Assembly: GCF_017565405.1 (NCBI RefSeq)
Contig: NZ_JAGEKR010000024.1
Coordinates: forward strand, 97,085-161,084
Direction: 5' to 3'
DNA length: 64,000 nucleotides
Source: Allobranchiibius sp. CTAmp26
GTDB lineage: Bacteria > Actinomycetota > Actinomycetes > Actinomycetales > Dermatophilaceae
Positions 28,829 to 38,150 of the stretch are shown piece after piece (position 1 is the stretch's first letter; every line of letters starts with the position of its first letter). Made by a program: the position numbers and the translations under genes. Below the pieces are notes generated by a model. The model saw only the letters and a list, made by a program, of their open reading frames with translations, was not told the DNA's origin and ran no database searches.

Positions 28829-29212
28829 TCAGGTCCGCCGGATCCGGAACTCGCCCTTGGCGGTCGACGGGTCGACCACGCGGCCGCCCTGGACGATCTG
28901 CGCCTTGCCGGACTCCACGAGTCGCCGTGCCGCGCGCCGGGCGGGCTCTGCGAGGTCTGCCTCGGGATCCGATGTCCCATCCTGCGCGCTCACGACCCGC
29001 GCGGCGTCGGACGGTGCGACGCTGCCCGATCGCGGGCCTGCGTCGAGCAGCTCGAGGATCGTCGCCTCCAGGCGGGCGTCGACGGCGGAGATGCCGCGCC
29101 GGCGACACGACGTGCTGCAGTAGCGGACCTGCTCCCAGTCCCGTGCCCACTTCCTGCGCCACTCGATGCGGCGTCCACAGGAGACGCAGGTCTTGGGCGC
29201 GGGGGTGCTCAC
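28829..29212 (-). CDS. DUF2256/DUF3253 protein
   Basis: 127 residues. Residues 7-40 match the small four-cysteine DUF2256 zinc-ribbon type ([25 protein letters not shown]). The rest resembles DUF3253, a winged-helix-like domain ([41 protein letters not shown]). The fusion is seen in other bacteria, sometimes near photolyase or light-stress genes, but the function is not established. The GTG at 29212 gives the expected N-terminus. Confidence 0.8.
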   Translation of the reverse strand: MSTPAPKTCVSCGRRIEWRRKWARDWEQVRYCSTSCRRRGISAVDARLEATILELLDAGPRSGSVAPSDAARVVSAQDGTSDPEADLAEPARRAARRLVESGKAQIVQGGRVVDPSTAKGEFRIRRT

Positions 29213-29328
29213 CGGTCCAGTCTGCCGCCGGGGCGGAGGTGACGTCCCCGGGCGAGTTCGCAACACCACCTGGGCGGCCCACTACCGTGACGCCCAGCCG
29301 GTCCCATCCCCGATCACGAGGTCACCCC

Positions 29329-30261
29329 ATGCGCGCCGACACGTTCATCCTGCAGTCCGCCGACAACACGCCCCTGCACGTACGACGGTGGCTGCCCGAC
29401 GGTGACCCGACGGCCATCGTCCAGGTGGCCCACGGGATGGCCGAGCACTCCGGCCGCTACGAGCGGTTCGCGCAGGCGCTCACCGGCGCCGGGTACGCCG
29501 TCTACGCCGAGGATCACCGCGGGCACGGCCGGACGTCCGGTGGAGCGGATGCCGGTTACCTGGCGGACTCCGACGGCTGGAACGTCGTCGTGGAGGACCT
29601 GGCCGCCGTCACCGCGCGCGCCTCGTCCGAGCACCCTGGCCTGCCGGTGGTCCTCTTCGGCCACAGCATGGGCTCCTTCCTCTCTCGGTCGTACGCGATG
29701 GCCCACGGCAGCGACCTCACCGCGCTCGTGCTGTGCGGGACGGCCGGCGACCCCGGCGCGCTCGGCAAAGTGGGGAAGGGCATCGCGACCCTGGAGGCCC
29801 GGACCCGTGGCCGCCGGCACACGAGCAAGGTGATGAACACGCTGACCTTCGGCCAGTACAACGCGGCGTTCAAGCCGACCCGCACCGATTTCGACTGGCT
29901 GTCGCGTGACCCGGCCGAGGTCGACGCGTACATCGCCGATCCCCGGTGCGGCGAGGTCTTCACGGCCGGGTTCTACGTCGACCTGCTCGGCGGGCTCGCA
30001 GAGATCAACCGCGAGGACGAGGTCGCGCGCATCCCATCCGGTCTGCCGGTGCTGTTGATCTCCGGTGACAAGGATCCCGTCGGCGGAAAGGACGGTGCCG
30101 GCGTCAAGGCCGTCGCGGCACAACTCACGAAGGTCGGCGTCCGCGACGTCACGCTCACGCTCTACCCCGATGCGCGGCACGAGCTGCTGAACGAGACCAA
30201 CCGCGACGAGGTCACCACCGACGTCCTCGCCTGGATCGATGCGCGTCTGACCCGCGGCTAA
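29329..30261 (+). CDS. Alpha/beta hydrolase, monoacylglycerol lipase-like
   Basis: 310 residues. Oxyanion region VAHGMAEHSGRYERFA, nucleophile elbow FGHSMGSFLSR, acid in ISGDKDPVGG and catalytic histidine in DARHELLNE. This is the pattern of Ser-Asp-His lysophospholipases and monoacylglycerol lipases. Its placement after the glycerol genes fits release of glycerol from lipids, but that link is only inferred. No signal peptide, so it is cytoplasmic. The ATG at 29329 starts right at the conserved N-terminus. Confidence 0.88.
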   Translation: MRADTFILQSADNTPLHVRRWLPDGDPTAIVQVAHGMAEHSGRYERFAQALTGAGYAVYAEDHRGHGRTSGGADAGYLADSDGWNVVVEDLAAVTARASSEHPGLPVVLFGHSMGSFLSRSYAMAHGSDLTALVLCGTAGDPGALGKVGKGIATLEARTRGRRHTSKVMNTLTFGQYNAAFKPTRTDFDWLSRDPAEVDAYIADPRCGEVFTAGFYVDLLGGLAEINREDEVARIPSGLPVLLISGDKDPVGGKDGAGVKAVAAQLTKVGVRDVTLTLYPDARHELLNETNRDEVTTDVLAWIDARLTRG

Positions 30262-30350
30262 GCACGGGTGGTCCGCGGCAAAGGTCTCGCACAGAAAAGA
30301 CACAGGTCAGGCCTGGACGGCGTACAGGGCGGACCGGTCTACTGAGTGCC

Positions 30351-31076
30351 ATGCCTACGAACGCGGCCTCTTTGAAGCACACCGACGGCAGCAACGTACG
30401 CGTGCTGGTCGTCGACGACGAGTCCAACCTGACCGAACTGCTGAGCATGGCGCTGCGCTACGAGGGCTGGGACATCAAGTCCGCCGGCACCGGGTCCAGC
30501 GCCGTACGGGTGGCCAAGGAGTTCAAGCCGGACACCGTCGTGCTCGACATGATGCTGCCGGATTTCGACGGCATGGAGGTGCTGCGGCGGCTGCGCGACG
30601 ACGACCCGACGCTGCCGGTCCTCTTCCTCACGGCTCGGGACGCCGTCGAGGACCGCATCGCGGGCCTGACCGCAGGCGGTGACGACTACGTCACCAAGCC
30701 GTTCAGCCTGGAGGAGGTCGTCGCCCGGGTACGCGCGCTGCTGCGCCGCTCGGTGCAGCTGACCCAGGAGTCGTCCTCCACCCTCGTCGTCGGTGACCTG
30801 TCGCTGGACGAGGACAGCCACGAGGTGGTGCGTGACGGCACCGAGATCTCGCTGACCGCCACCGAGTTCGAGCTGCTGCGCTTCATGATGCGCAATCCCA
30901 AGCGGGTCCTTTCCAAGACCCAGATCCTGGACCGGGTGTGGCACTACGACTTCGGCGGCCAGGCCAACGTCGTCGAGCTCTACATCTCCTACCTGCGCAA
31001 GAAGATCGACGCCGGCCGGTCGCCGATGATCCACACCATGCGCGGCGCGGGGTACGTCCTCAAGCCAGCGGCGTAG
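30351..31076 (+). CDS. OmpR/PhoP-type response regulator
   Basis: 241 residues. Receiver domain with acidic pair D22-D23, phospho-acceptor D66 (VVLDMMLPDFDG) and lysine in YVTKPFS; C-terminal winged helix (LTATEFELLRFMM, YISYLRKKID, MRGAGYVLKP). Seven bases before the histidine kinase gene, so the two form a two-component system. Close to actinobacterial PhoP/TcrX/TcrA regulators; the signal is unknown. Confidence 0.93.
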   Translation: MPTNAASLKHTDGSNVRVLVVDDESNLTELLSMALRYEGWDIKSAGTGSSAVRVAKEFKPDTVVLDMMLPDFDGMEVLRRLRDDDPTLPVLFLTARDAVEDRIAGLTAGGDDYVTKPFSLEEVVARVRALLRRSVQLTQESSSTLVVGDLSLDEDSHEVVRDGTEISLTATEFELLRFMMRNPKRVLSKTQILDRVWHYDFGGQANVVELYISYLRKKIDAGRSPMIHTMRGAGYVLKPAA

Positions 31077-31082
31077 AGCTTC

Positions 31083-32621
31083 ATGACTACCGCGCTGCGC
31101 CCGTCCCACTGGACACTGCGCACCAAGCTGGTCTCCTCGGTGCTGCTGCTCTTCATCATCATCATCACGGCGATCGGCGCCCTCACCGTCTGGCAGCTGC
31201 ACAACACCCTGGCCGGCAAGATCGACCAGCAACTGGCCAACTCCGCACAACAGCTGACTGGCCCTGGGGCTGATCGAGGGGATCCGCTGAGTTATCAGGG
31301 CGGGGGCGGCGACTCGTTGCACGTCGATCTGTTGGCCGGAACCGTCGTCTACGTCCCGGACAGGCAAAACGGCGGCACGCGACCAAGCGCCCTGATCAGC
31401 CGCCTCGGCGCGGCTCCGACTCAGCTGACCCCCGCCCAGATCAACGCGGTGCGCGCGGCCGGCATCGGTCGTGAACCTTCGACCATCGACCTCGCTCGGG
31501 CAGGCGACTATCGCGTCGTCGCAGTCCAACACTCAGCGCACCTGCAGAACCAGGCAACGGGAATCACCTCGGAACAGACCATCACGACCGTCATTGGGCT
31601 GCCGCTGCGCGACACCGAGGCGACCGTGCGGACGGCGGCGCTCGCGGTGGCGCTGCTGTCGGGCGCCGGGCTGATCCTGGTCGGGCTGGCTACCGCCTAT
31701 CTGGTGCGCCGCAACCTCGAGCCTCTTCGCCGGGTCGCCGAGACCGCGACCAGGGTCTCGAACCTTCCTCTGTCCGCCGGTGAGGTCGTCATGCACGAGC
31801 GGGTCGATCCCGCGGACACCGACGAGCGCACCGAGGTGGGCCAGGTCGGGCTCGCGCTCAACCAAATGCTCGACAACGTCGACGGCGCGTTGACCGCCCG
31901 CCAGGAGAGCGAGACGCGGGTGCGGCAGTTCGTGGCGGACGCGAGCCATGAGCTGCGTACGCCGCTCGCCTCGATCCGTGGGTACGCCGAGTTGTCCCGG
32001 CGCGAGCGCGAACCGGTGCCGACGGGCGTCCAGCACGCCATGAGCCGTATCGAGTCCGAGTCGGACCGGATGACCGCGCTGGTGGAGGATCTGCTGCTGC
32101 TGGCACGGCTGGACTCGGGGCGGCCGCTGGAGCGCGAACCGGTGGATGTCACGCTGCTGGCCATGGAGACCATGTCGGACGCGCACGCGGCCGGTCCCGA
32201 TCATCGGTGGAAACTCGACCTGCCGGACGAGCCGATGGAGGTCGTCGGCGACGAGGCCCGGATCCGTCAGGTGCTGATCAACCTGCTCGCCAACGCCCGC
32301 CGGCACACTCCTGCGGGCACCGAGGTGACCACGCGGGTGGCCGCCGACGGCGGTGACGTGGTGGTGTCGGTGTCCGACGACGGTCCGGGGATCGAGCCCG
32401 ACCTGCTGCCGCACATCTTCGAGCGGTTCACCCGGGGTGACTCCGCGCGTACCCGCACGGAGGGTTCGACCGGGCTCGGGCTCTCGATCGTGCACGCGGT
32501 CGTGACCGCGCACGGCGGGGAGCTCACGGTGCAGTCCGCGCCGGGGAGCACCTGCTTCACAATGCGGATGCGGCGCTCGAGCCAGGAGACGCCGGCCCCG
32601 ATGCCGTCGGTGGCTCCCTGA
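31083..32621 (+). CDS. Sensor histidine kinase
   Basis: 512 residues. Membrane helix at about 20-42 (LVSSVLLLFIIIITAIGALTV), an extracytoplasmic sensor of about 140 residues, a second helix at about 185-208, HAMP domain, HisKA with the phosphorylated histidine near 289 (DASHELRTPLASIRGYAEL) and HATPase with NLLANARRHTPAG, DDGPGIEPDLL and GLGLSIV. It pairs with the preceding response regulator. The stop overlaps the following GtrA start (TGATG). Confidence 0.94.
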   Translation: MTTALRPSHWTLRTKLVSSVLLLFIIIITAIGALTVWQLHNTLAGKIDQQLANSAQQLTGPGADRGDPLSYQGGGGDSLHVDLLAGTVVYVPDRQNGGTRPSALISRLGAAPTQLTPAQINAVRAAGIGREPSTIDLARAGDYRVVAVQHSAHLQNQATGITSEQTITTVIGLPLRDTEATVRTAALAVALLSGAGLILVGLATAYLVRRNLEPLRRVAETATRVSNLPLSAGEVVMHERVDPADTDERTEVGQVGLALNQMLDNVDGALTARQESETRVRQFVADASHELRTPLASIRGYAELSRREREPVPTGVQHAMSRIESESDRMTALVEDLLLLARLDSGRPLEREPVDVTLLAMETMSDAHAAGPDHRWKLDLPDEPMEVVGDEARIRQVLINLLANARRHTPAGTEVTTRVAADGGDVVVSVSDDGPGIEPDLLPHIFERFTRGDSARTRTEGSTGLGLSIVHAVVTAHGGELTVQSAPGSTCFTMRMRRSSQETPAPMPSVAP

Positions 32622-33064
32622 TGTCCGCACGCCGCAAGCTCGGTGCCCAGGTCGTGAAGTTCGCCATCATCGGTGTCGGCAGCACGGTGCTGAACCTGGT
32701 GCTCTTCGCCCTCTTCCGGCATGCCATGGGCAATCAGTGGGCGAACATCACCGCACTGCTCATCTGCACCGTGATCAACACGTCGCTGAACCGCCGGTTC
32801 ACCTTCAACGCCGGGGGCACCGGAGGGGCGGCCCGGGTGCAACTGCAGTCCCTGGTGCTGCTCGCCATCACCGTGGCCATGACGTCCGGTGCGCTGGAGA
32901 TCCTCCGGCGGGCCGACCCGCACGCGAACAGCCTGGTGTCCACGGCGACGGTCGCCGCCGGCAACGTGATCGCCACGATCATCCGGTTCGTGCTGCTGCG
33001 ACGCTGGTTCGCCCCGTCCGCGCCCGACGTCGTCGCCGCCGAGTCCGCGCCGACCGCCCTCTGA
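32621..33064 (+). CDS. GtrA-like membrane protein
   Basis: 147 residues with four predicted helices: VVKFAIIGVGSTVLNLVLFAL, NITALLICTVINTSLNRRFTF, the LVLLAITVAMTSGALEI stretch and a C-terminal helix ending FVLLRRWF. This is the GtrA/DPMS-like fold. Such proteins are thought to help flip polyprenyl-linked sugars or assist glycosyltransferases. Translation is coupled to the histidine kinase (TGATG), which hints that the two-component system controls an envelope function. Confidence 0.85.
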   Translation: MSARRKLGAQVVKFAIIGVGSTVLNLVLFALFRHAMGNQWANITALLICTVINTSLNRRFTFNAGGTGGAARVQLQSLVLLAITVAMTSGALEILRRADPHANSLVSTATVAAGNVIATIIRFVLLRRWFAPSAPDVVAAESAPTAL

Positions 33065-33089
33065 GGGCCTGCGACCTCCCGAAACGCGG

Positions 33090-33944
33090 TCAGTGGTCGA
33101 AGTCGCCACGCGCCGAGCGAGCGCGCGGCACCCCGGCCACTCCCCGTAGGGGCGCGACGACCACATGGATCCCCTGGTCCCGCATCCGGGCGATGTGATG
33201 GTCCGGCGTTCCCGCGTCCACGATCACCGTGTCGAACGCCGACAGCGGGGCGAGGGCGTGCAGCGCACGCTTCTCGAACTTGGTGTGATCGACCAGCAGA
33301 ATGCGTCGGCTGGCCGAGTCGAACATCGCGCGCTTGATGTCGACGGTCTCCAGCGCCTGGTGGAAGACGATGTCGTCGGTGATCGCGGCGGTCGACATCA
33401 AGAAGGTGTCGGCGCGCAGGTTGGAGATGGCCTGGGTGGTCATCCGTCCCATGAAGGCGCTGCACCAGTTGTAGTACTCACCGCCGAGTGACAGCAGGGT
33501 GATCCCCCGCGCGCCACGCAGCTCGTTGATCAGCGTGAGCACGTTCGTGATGACGGTGAGAGGGACCTTGCTCTGCAGGTGCGGTGCCATGTGCGCCACC
33601 GTCGTCGAGTCGTCCAGCAGGATCGCCTGCCCCGGCTCGACGAAGTCCATCGCCGCGAGGGCGATCGCTTCCTTCTCGCGCTTCTCGCGTCCCGTGCGGT
33701 AGATGTCGCTGGACTCCACCAGGGAGGTCGCGGTCGCGGTCGCCACGCCACGACTCTTGCGCAGGATGCCGCGGCTCTCCAGCTCGTCCAGGTCCCGATG
33801 CACGGTCATCACACTGATGTCGAAGCGCTCCGCGAGCTCCTCGATCCGCACCGCGCCCTGCGCCATCACCGCTTCGGTGATCGCCCTCTGGCGCGCCATC
33901 TGCCGGCTCTGCCGGCTGTCGGCGGCGACGGGTTCGATAGACAT
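33090..33944 (-). CDS. DeoR-family transcriptional regulator
   Basis: About 284 residues from the ATG at 33944 (a TTG at 33953 would add three). N-terminal winged helix (RQRAITEAVMAQGAVRIEELA, then ISVMTVHRDLDELESRGIL) and a C-terminal DeoR sugar-phosphate sensor of the isomerase fold (LLDDSTTVAHMAPHL, ITNVLTLINEL, SLGGEYYNWCSAFMG, LVDHTKFEKRALHALAPL). DeoR repressors usually answer to a phosphorylated sugar. It is the last gene of the polyol operon, 27 bases after the TIM-like gene, and the probable regulator of the tandem sites at 42717-42778. Confidence 0.9.
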   Translation of the reverse strand: MSIEPVAADSRQSRQMARQRAITEAVMAQGAVRIEELAERFDISVMTVHRDLDELESRGILRKSRGVATATATSLVESSDIYRTGREKREKEAIALAAMDFVEPGQAILLDDSTTVAHMAPHLQSKVPLTVITNVLTLINELRGARGITLLSLGGEYYNWCSAFMGRMTTQAISNLRADTFLMSTAAITDDIVFHQALETVDIKRAMFDSASRRILLVDHTKFEKRALHALAPLSAFDTVIVDAGTPDHHIARMRDQGIHVVVAPLRGVAGVPRARSARGDFDH

Positions 33945-33971
33945 CCGTGGCAAACCTGCTCACCTGTTCGG

Positions 33972-34760
33972 TCAGGACAGAACACTGGACTCTATCGCGG
34001 TGACCTCGTCGAGGATGGCCCTCAGCGCGGTCACGTCGTGGGCGAAGCGGCCGAGGAACAAGCCGTCGACCGTGGCGTGGATGAGGGTCCACAACCCCGG
34101 CGCCGCACTACCGCCGTAGATGACGCGCGACCCCCCGACGACCGGATGCCCGCGCACGTACTCACGCAGGGCGAGGGCCACCGCGCCGATGTGCTGGGCA
34201 TCGGCTGGTTCCGCCCGGCCGATCGCCCACTCCGGCTCGTAGGCCAGGACGATGTCCGCCCGCTGACCATCCGGCAGGTCCGCGAGCGCGCTGGTCAGCT
34301 GCTCGACGCAGTCCGCCACCGCGGCGGCGGTCTCACCAGGAGCACGTTCCCCCAGGCACAGCACCGGCGTCAGCCCGTTGCGTACGGCGGCCGCGAACTT
34401 GCGGGCGACCGTCGCGTCGTCCTCACCGAAGACGCGGCGCCGTTCGACGTGGCCGATCTCGACCATCGTGCACCCGATGTCGCGCAGGTCCGCGCCGCTG
34501 ATGCCCCCGGTGAACGCGCCTCGGTCCTCCCAGAACAGGTCCTGGGCACCGACCTGCACGCGGGTGCCGGTCGCGATGTCGATCACGGCCGGCACGACCG
34601 GCATCGAGGGCAGGACGAACAGGTCCACCGTGCCGGAGCTCGTGCTGTCATGTTCGGCCGCGAGCTGCATCACGTCCTGCGCCCATTCGACGGCCCTGGA
34701 GGGCTCGAAGTACATCTTCAGGCTGATACCGATGAGCGGCGGACGTGCGCCACCCGTCAC
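33972..34760 (-). CDS. Triosephosphate-isomerase-like tetrose-phosphate isomerase (EryH/LerI type)
   Basis: 262 residues, TIM-barrel. Catalytic residues of TIM are kept: the lysine in ISLKMYFEP, the histidine in VEIGHVERRRVFGE and the glutamate in LAYEPEWAIG. However, the glycolytic GHSERR and WAIGTG motifs are altered to GHVERR and WAIGRAEPAD, and the phosphate loop reads IYGGSAAPG. Such paralogues next to an RpiB-like protein convert L-erythrulose 1-phosphate to D-erythrulose 4-phosphate in Brucella (EryH) and M. smegmatis (LerI). By context this is probably not the glycolytic enzyme. GTG start; ribosome site weak. Confidence 0.82.
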   Translation of the reverse strand: MTGGARPPLIGISLKMYFEPSRAVEWAQDVMQLAAEHDSTSSGTVDLFVLPSMPVVPAVIDIATGTRVQVGAQDLFWEDRGAFTGGISGADLRDIGCTMVEIGHVERRRVFGEDDATVARKFAAAVRNGLTPVLCLGERAPGETAAAVADCVEQLTSALADLPDGQRADIVLAYEPEWAIGRAEPADAQHIGAVALALREYVRGHPVVGGSRVIYGGSAAPGLWTLIHATVDGLFLGRFAHDVTALRAILDEVTAIESSVLS

Positions 34761-34800
34761 GGGAGGCGTGCGATCGGCAGCGCACGAGCAGCGGACCGGC

Positions 34801-35286
34801 TCATGCCGGTTCCTGGGGCTGGGCCGTCTTGCTCTCGTAGCGATCGAGCACCGCGACCTTCTCGGCCGAGGAGGAGGCGTCGTCGAATTCGTAGGTCAGC
34901 CACTCGCGCGCGAGCCGCCGGGCGAGTTCGAGTCCCACCACGCGCTGGCCGAAGGTCAGCACCTGCGCGTTGTTGCTGAGCACCGAGCGCTCGACCGACA
35001 GGCTGTCGTGCGCGGTGACGGCGCGGACACCGGGCACCTTGTTCGCCGAGATGGCGACCCCGAGACCGGTGCCGCACACCAGCAGGGCGCGGTCCGCCTG
35101 CCCCGAGCGGATCAGTTCGGCGGCGGCGATCGCGACGGTCGGGTACGGCGTGTGGCTCTCGGCGTCGACGCCCACGTCCTGCACCGACTCGACGTCCGCG
35201 CTGGCCTCGAAGTCGGCTTTGAGGGCCTCCTTGTACTGGAACCCCGCGTCGTCGGAGCCGACGACGATCCGCAGTTTGGAACTCAT
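34801..35286 (-). CDS. RpiB/LacAB-family isomerase (EryI/DerI type)
   Basis: 161 residues. Sugar-phosphate isomerase of the RpiB fold: [16 protein letters not shown], the active-site cysteine segment [21 protein letters not shown], and [15 protein letters not shown]. The usual GSDHAG reads GSDDAG here. In erythritol pathways this enzyme turns D-erythrulose 4-phosphate into D-erythrose 4-phosphate for the pentose phosphate pathway. ATG at 35286 overlaps the kinase stop; the TIM-like gene follows after 40 bases. Confidence 0.85.
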   Translation of the reverse strand: MSSKLRIVVGSDDAGFQYKEALKADFEASADVESVQDVGVDAESHTPYPTVAIAAAELIRSGQADRALLVCGTGLGVAISANKVPGVRAVTAHDSLSVERSVLSNNAQVLTFGQRVVGLELARRLAREWLTYEFDDASSSAEKVAVLDRYESKTAQPQEPA

Positions 35287-37013
35287 GGTGTCTCGGCTTT
35301 CGTGGAGGTGAGCGTGCCAGCGATCGCTGTCACAGCGAGGGCGAGGGAGAACGCGCCCGGGTCGGGAGTGCCCACGCTCTTCTCGGCGTGCGGGCGGGCC
35401 CGGCCGATCTTCGGCAGCAGATCGGCGGTCGCGGCAGCCGCGTCGGTGCAGACGTCCGCCGCCGCCGACCAGCTCTCGGCCAGCGACCGGCCGGCGTCGG
35501 CGTTGCTGCGCAACGCCTCGGCGAACGGGTAGAGGGAGTCGAGCATCGTCTTGTCACCTCGTTCGGCCTTGCCGAACCGGCCCAGCGCGTCGGCGGCGTC
35601 CTGCACACCGGAGGCGATCGCGTCGGCATCCGGTCGCGCGTCGTTGCCGAGGCGTGCGGCGAGAGTGCGCAGCGCGACGCCCCACAACGCGCCGGAGGTG
35701 CCGCCGGCCTTGTCGGCCCACGCGTCGCCGGCCGCCTCCAGGGCCGACTGCGCACCGGCGCCGAATCCGAGGGTGGCGTCCATCGCGTCCACGGCGGCGC
35801 GCGCACCACGTTGCATGCCGATGCCGTGATCGCCGTCGCCGGCGACGGCATCGAGCCTGCCGAGCTCGTCGACGTGTTCATCGATGGTGGCCCGCACGGC
35901 ATGCAGCGCGGCCGCGGCCCGGCGCGCGACGCGGCGGGACTCCTCGCTGGCCGCCGGATACCCGCGTTCGCTCGCCGCCGCCTCGTCCGGCAGGCGAGCG
36001 GCATCCCCGTCGGCGCGCACGCTGCCGCGCCGGTACGCCGGGGCTGCCGCGGGTGAGGTCCATGCCGCCTCGATGTCGGCGTCGAGCCAGGTGACCGTGA
36101 GGGAGACGCCCGCCATCTCGAAGCTGGTCACCATCTCGCCCACCTCGGGGGCGACGATCGTCAAGCCGGCCGTCTCGAGCCGGGCAGCGACGGTCCGGTA
36201 GGTGACGAACAGCTCCTCGGTCTTGACCGAGCCCAGGCCGTTGAGGATGACCGCGACACGGCTCTCGTCGTGCTCGCCTGCGGCCTCCAGCACCCGGCTC
36301 ACGAGCAGCCGGCCCAACTCGTCCGCCGTGGGCAGCGCTGCCTCCTCGATCCCCGGCTCGCCATGGATGCCCATGCCGACGGCCATCCGGCCCTCCGGGA
36401 CGGAGAAGAGCGGCGCATCCGCCCCGGGCAGGGTGCAGCCGGAGAAGGCGACGCCGAGGGTGCGGGTGCGCTCGTTGGTCTCCTGCGCGAGGTCGTGGAC
36501 CTCGTCCAGTGAGCGACCCTGCTCGGCGGCCCACGCCGCGGCGCGGAAGACCACGAGGTCGCCCGCGACCCCGCGCCGCTTGCCCCGCTCGGCGTCCGAC
36601 GCGCTCGAGATGTCGTCGGTGACGACGACGGTGCGACACGGGATGCCCTCGGCGATCAACCGCTCCTGCGCCTGGTCGAAGTTGAGGACGTCACCCGCGT
36701 AGTTGCCGTAGGTGAACAGCACCCCCGCCGGGGTGGCGACGGACTTCGCGACGGAGTACGCCTGCTGCGCCGACGGTGAGGCGAACACGTTGCCGAGCGC
36801 CGCCGCGTGCGCCAGACCCTGGCCGACCAGACCCGCGAACGCCGGGTAGTGACCGGACCCGCCGCCGATGACGACCGCGACCTCGCCGTTAGGCGTCGCC
36901 GTCGCCCGGGCCACGCCACCCTCGACGCGGCGCACCAGCTCATGGTTGGCGAGCACGAAGCCGTCGACCATCTCATCGGCGAACGAGGTGGGGTCGTTGA
37001 GGAGATAACTCAC
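35283..37013 (-). CDS. Fused DhaK-DhaL ATP-dependent ketose kinase (probable erythrulose kinase)
   Basis: 576 residues. Residues 1-330 are Dha[29 protein letters not shown], and the substrate-binding histidine in [12 protein letters not shown]. Residues about 360-576 are DhaL, which binds ATP and magnesium: [15 protein letters not shown] and [11 protein letters not shown]. The single-chain design is that of ATP-dependent dihydroxyacetone kinases; homologues in tetritol operons (LerK, DerK) act on erythrulose. The GTG at 37013 has GGAAGG 8 nt upstream. The stop overlaps the RpiB-like start. Confidence 0.88.
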   Translation of the reverse strand: MSYLLNDPTSFADEMVDGFVLANHELVRRVEGGVARATATPNGEVAVVIGGGSGHYPAFAGLVGQGLAHAAALGNVFASPSAQQAYSVAKSVATPAGVLFTYGNYAGDVLNFDQAQERLIAEGIPCRTVVVTDDISSASDAERGKRRGVAGDLVVFRAAAWAAEQGRSLDEVHDLAQETNERTRTLGVAFSGCTLPGADAPLFSVPEGRMAVGMGIHGEPGIEEAALPTADELGRLLVSRVLEAAGEHDESRVAVILNGLGSVKTEELFVTYRTVAARLETAGLTIVAPEVGEMVTSFEMAGVSLTVTWLDADIEAAWTSPAAAPAYRRGSVRADGDAARLPDEAAASERGYPAASEESRRVARRAAAALHAVRATIDEHVDELGRLDAVAGDGDHGIGMQRGARAAVDAMDATLGFGAGAQSALEAAGDAWADKAGGTSGALWGVALRTLAARLGNDARPDADAIASGVQDAADALGRFGKAERGDKTMLDSLYPFAEALRSNADAGRSLAESWSAAADVCTDAAAATADLLPKIGRARPHAEKSVGTPDPGAFSLALAVTAIAGTLTSTKAETP

Positions 37014-37082
37014 CGGATGGGCCTTCCGTCCTTGGGATCGGGCCGGGGGCGCGACGCGTGCCGCACGCCCCCGGCCCGACGA

Positions 37083-38111
37083 TCAGTTGGTGATGGTGAA
37101 GGGCTTGGTGACCTTCGACGCGTTCGCCTTGGTGATCAGAATGCAGTCGAAGGACTGCTTCTCGGTCGAGACGCCGGTCTTGCCCGTGGTGATGAAGGTG
37201 TTCGCCTCGTCGACCGCCTTGGCGGCGAACGTGGCCACCGGCTGCAGCACCGTGTACTGCAGTGTCCCGTTGAGAACCGCCTTGACCGCGTCCGGCGACC
37301 CGTCGAAGCCCCCGACCTTGATCGTGGAGAGCTTGCCGGCCTCCTTCAGCGCGGCGACCGCTCCGAGCGCCATCTCGTCGTTCCCGGACAGGACGCCGAT
37401 GATGTTGGGGTGCGCCTGCAGCAGCGACTGCATCTTGTCGTGGCCCTGGGTGCGGTCCCAGTTGGCGACCTCCTTCCCGACCTTCTTCAGCCCGGGGTAC
37501 TGACCGAGCACGGTCGCGTACCCGTTGGAGCGGATGGCGGCGTTGTTGTCGGTCGGCGCACCGAAGAGCTCGACGTAATTGCCCTTCTGTCCGATGTCCT
37601 TGACCCACTGCTGAGCGCCGATCGAGGCACCCTGCGCGTTGTTGGAGATCAGCTGGGCCTTGGCGATCCCCAGGGTGTTGATCTCGGCATTGACCAGGAA
37701 GACCGGGATGCCGGCGCTGGTCGCCTTGCGGACCGCACCGACGGATCCGGTGGCGTTCGCCGGGTCGAGGATGATCGCCGCAGACTTGTTCGTGATCGCG
37801 GTGTCGATCAGGGTGCTCTCCTTGTTGAGGTCACCCTTGGACGCCGAGACGTTCGCCTTGTAGCCGAGCTTGATCGCCTCGGCGTCGGCCACATCGCCCT
37901 CGGTCTTCCAGTACGGGTTGGACGGATCGTTGACGATGATCGAGATGAGCCCGCCCTTCTTGCCGCTGGCCTTCTGCGTCGAGCTCCCCGACCCCCCGCT
38001 GGCCTTGCTGGAGCTGCCGGAGCCGCCCGAGCCGCTGCTGGAGCCGCAAGCGGCGATGGTGAGGGCGAGTGCCGCGCTCGTAGCGAGCGCGAGACCTGTC
38101 TTTCGAGACAT
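37083..38111 (-). CDS. Sugar ABC transporter substrate-binding lipoprotein
   Basis: 342 residues. Signal peptide with lipobox (LTIAAC, Cys 22), a Gly/Ser-rich tether of about 30 residues, then a Peripla_BP_4/RbsB-like domain (IVNDPSNPYWKTEGDVADAEA, AAIILDPANATGS, FGAPTDNNAAIRSNGY, SGNDEMALGAVAALKEAG, VGGFDGSPDAV). Binds a small carbohydrate outside the membrane; by context a four-carbon polyol. AAAGGA lies 8 nt before the ATG. Confidence 0.92.
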   Translation of the reverse strand: MSRKTGLALATSAALALTIAACGSSSGSGGSGSSSKASGGSGSSTQKASGKKGGLISIIVNDPSNPYWKTEGDVADAEAIKLGYKANVSASKGDLNKESTLIDTAITNKSAAIILDPANATGSVGAVRKATSAGIPVFLVNAEINTLGIAKAQLISNNAQGASIGAQQWVKDIGQKGNYVELFGAPTDNNAAIRSNGYATVLGQYPGLKKVGKEVANWDRTQGHDKMQSLLQAHPNIIGVLSGNDEMALGAVAALKEAGKLSTIKVGGFDGSPDAVKAVLNGTLQYTVLQPVATFAAKAVDEANTFITTGKTGVSTEKQSFDCILITKANASKVTKPFTITN

Positions 38112-38150
38112 ACGTTCGTTCCTTTCGAGGGTGGGTGCCGACCGGGAGGA

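Noticed and set aside
26862..29282. An 806-codon frame opposite glpD
   Set aside because: Shadow of glpD in high-GC DNA; spans unrelated genes and shows no domain.
33972..34760. Housekeeping triosephosphate isomerase
   Set aside because: No gapdh or pgk nearby, altered TIM motifs, and clear placement in a polyol operon with an RpiB-like partner.
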